A stretch of DNA of 5,649 nucleotides from Thermoplasmata archaeon (lineage in GTDB: Archaea > Thermoplasmatota > Thermoplasmata > SG8-5). Below are positions 5,377 through 5,649 of the stretch, in pieces. The position numbers and the translations under genes were made by a program. Each line of letters begins with the position of its first letter. Position 1 is the stretch's first letter. The DNA lies in NCBI GenBank assembly GCA_030655715.1, contig JAUSPR010000207.1:1-5649 (forward strand), written 5' to 3'. A model generated the notes under the pieces. It saw only the letters and a program-made list of their open reading frames with translations. It was not told the DNA's origin and did not search any database.

Positions 5377-5387
5377 AGCCTATTTAA
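5373..5387 (-). promoter_or_regulatory. TATA-like box and GCTGAAC motif for the ribbon-helix-helix gene
   Basis: TTAAATA (5387-5381) is centred about 25 nt upstream of the ATG at 5359. This is the distance expected between an archaeal TATA box and the transcription start, so the mRNA would be leaderless. GCTGAAC (5379-5373) follows after one base, exactly as in the AlbA_2 promoter. Confidence 0.55.
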
Positions 5388-5397
5388 CTACTTTTGC

Positions 5398-5413
5398 GTC
5401 TACCAAAGTAGAC
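5398..5413. promoter_or_regulatory. Perfect 6-bp inverted repeat GTCTAC-N4-GTAGAC, candidate operator
   Basis: The palindrome sits 4 nt after the hsdR stop codon and about 10 nt upstream of the TATA-like box of the ribbon-helix-helix gene. There is no following T-run, so it is more likely a protein-binding site than a terminator. Ribbon-helix-helix proteins typically bind such short palindromes near their own promoter. Confidence 0.45.
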
Positions 5414-5417
5414 ATAA

Positions 5418-5649
5418 TTATCCAACTATAATATCATGGGATTTCTCGACTATTTCCTCAATCTCGGTCAGAGTGAATATGTCTAGAGGGTTCCAGTCCG
5501 AGATTGGCTCGTGACCGAAGTCTGGCATTTGCAGGTGCTTCTTGTCAGCAAACACCTTCTTGAGACTTAGAAGGAAATCAAGCTGCTTTGAGTTGTACGC
5601 CTTTGCCTTGATTATGAACTCATCGAATCGTTCCTCTATCAATGCCTTG
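5418..5649 (-). CDS. hsdR: Type I restriction enzyme HsdR, C-terminal end (enters from right edge)
   Basis: Only the last 76 residues are visible. The frame is open to the edge (KALIEERFDEFIIKAKAYN). The segment QLDFLLSLKKVFADKKHLQMPDF, followed by DIFTLTEIEEIVEKSHDIIVG, matches the C-terminal tail of EcoEI-type HsdR proteins, which contacts the methyltransferase core. HsdR is the ATP-driven translocase and endonuclease subunit; its nuclease and helicase domains lie outside the window. A TTG at 5642 is in frame but is not the real start. It is upstream of, and in line with, all other genes here. Confidence 0.85.
   Translation of the reverse strand, partial: KALIEERFDEFIIKAKAYNSKQLDFLLSLKKVFADKKHLQMPDFGHEPISDWNPLDIFTLTEIEEIVEKSHDIIVG

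Noticed and set aside
5398..5413. Palindrome after hsdR as a transcription terminator
   Set aside because: The stem is only 6 bp and no T-run follows in the direction of transcription. A binding site upstream of the next promoter fits better.

Overview
The window is one arm of a type I restriction-modification (R-M) locus with every gene on the minus strand, so transcription runs from high to low coordinates. In that order the genes are: the C-terminal end of hsdR (entering at the right edge), a small ribbon-helix-helix protein, a Schlafen-type AlbA_2/GHKL-ATPase regulator, hsdS, an 11-codon mini-ORF, a truncated DUF1016 (YhcG-type) gene, a HEAT-like protein with a C-terminal SEC-C motif, and the N-terminal 216 residues of hsdM (leaving at the left edge). 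HsdR cuts and translocates, HsdM methylates and HsdS chooses the target. The genes between them are accessory or regulatory cargo whose role cannot be read from sequence alone.

The host is probably an archaeon, perhaps a mesophilic euryarchaeote. Two clean TATA-like boxes (around 4938 and 5384) sit at archaeal distances. One predicts a leaderless mRNA for the ribbon-helix-helix gene; the other predicts a short leader with a good Shine-Dalgarno for the AlbA_2 gene. A bacterium is not excluded. The AT-rich target-recognition regions of hsdS and the presence of gene remnants fit a horizontally shuffled defence locus.

The most unusual feature is a family of four AT-rich repeats of about 72-120 bp. 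They are built from the words ATTGTAGATT / AATCTACAAT and ATTGTCGATT, partly spaced at 15 bp, and can form imperfect hairpins. They occupy the junctions AlbA_2|hsdS, hsdS|DUF1016, DUF1016|SEC-C and SEC-C|hsdM, all in the same orientation. Two are identical over 72 bp and bracket the DUF1016 remnant. The one before hsdM is flanked by a 16-bp near-perfect duplication of the hsdM ribosome-binding site and start codon, and two others show weaker duplications of junction sequence. This looks like a small non-autonomous (MITE-like) element that has repeatedly inserted at gene junctions of one operon, duplicating the translation signals as target site so that the downstream gene stays translatable. 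No intergenic stretch exceeds about 135 bases.
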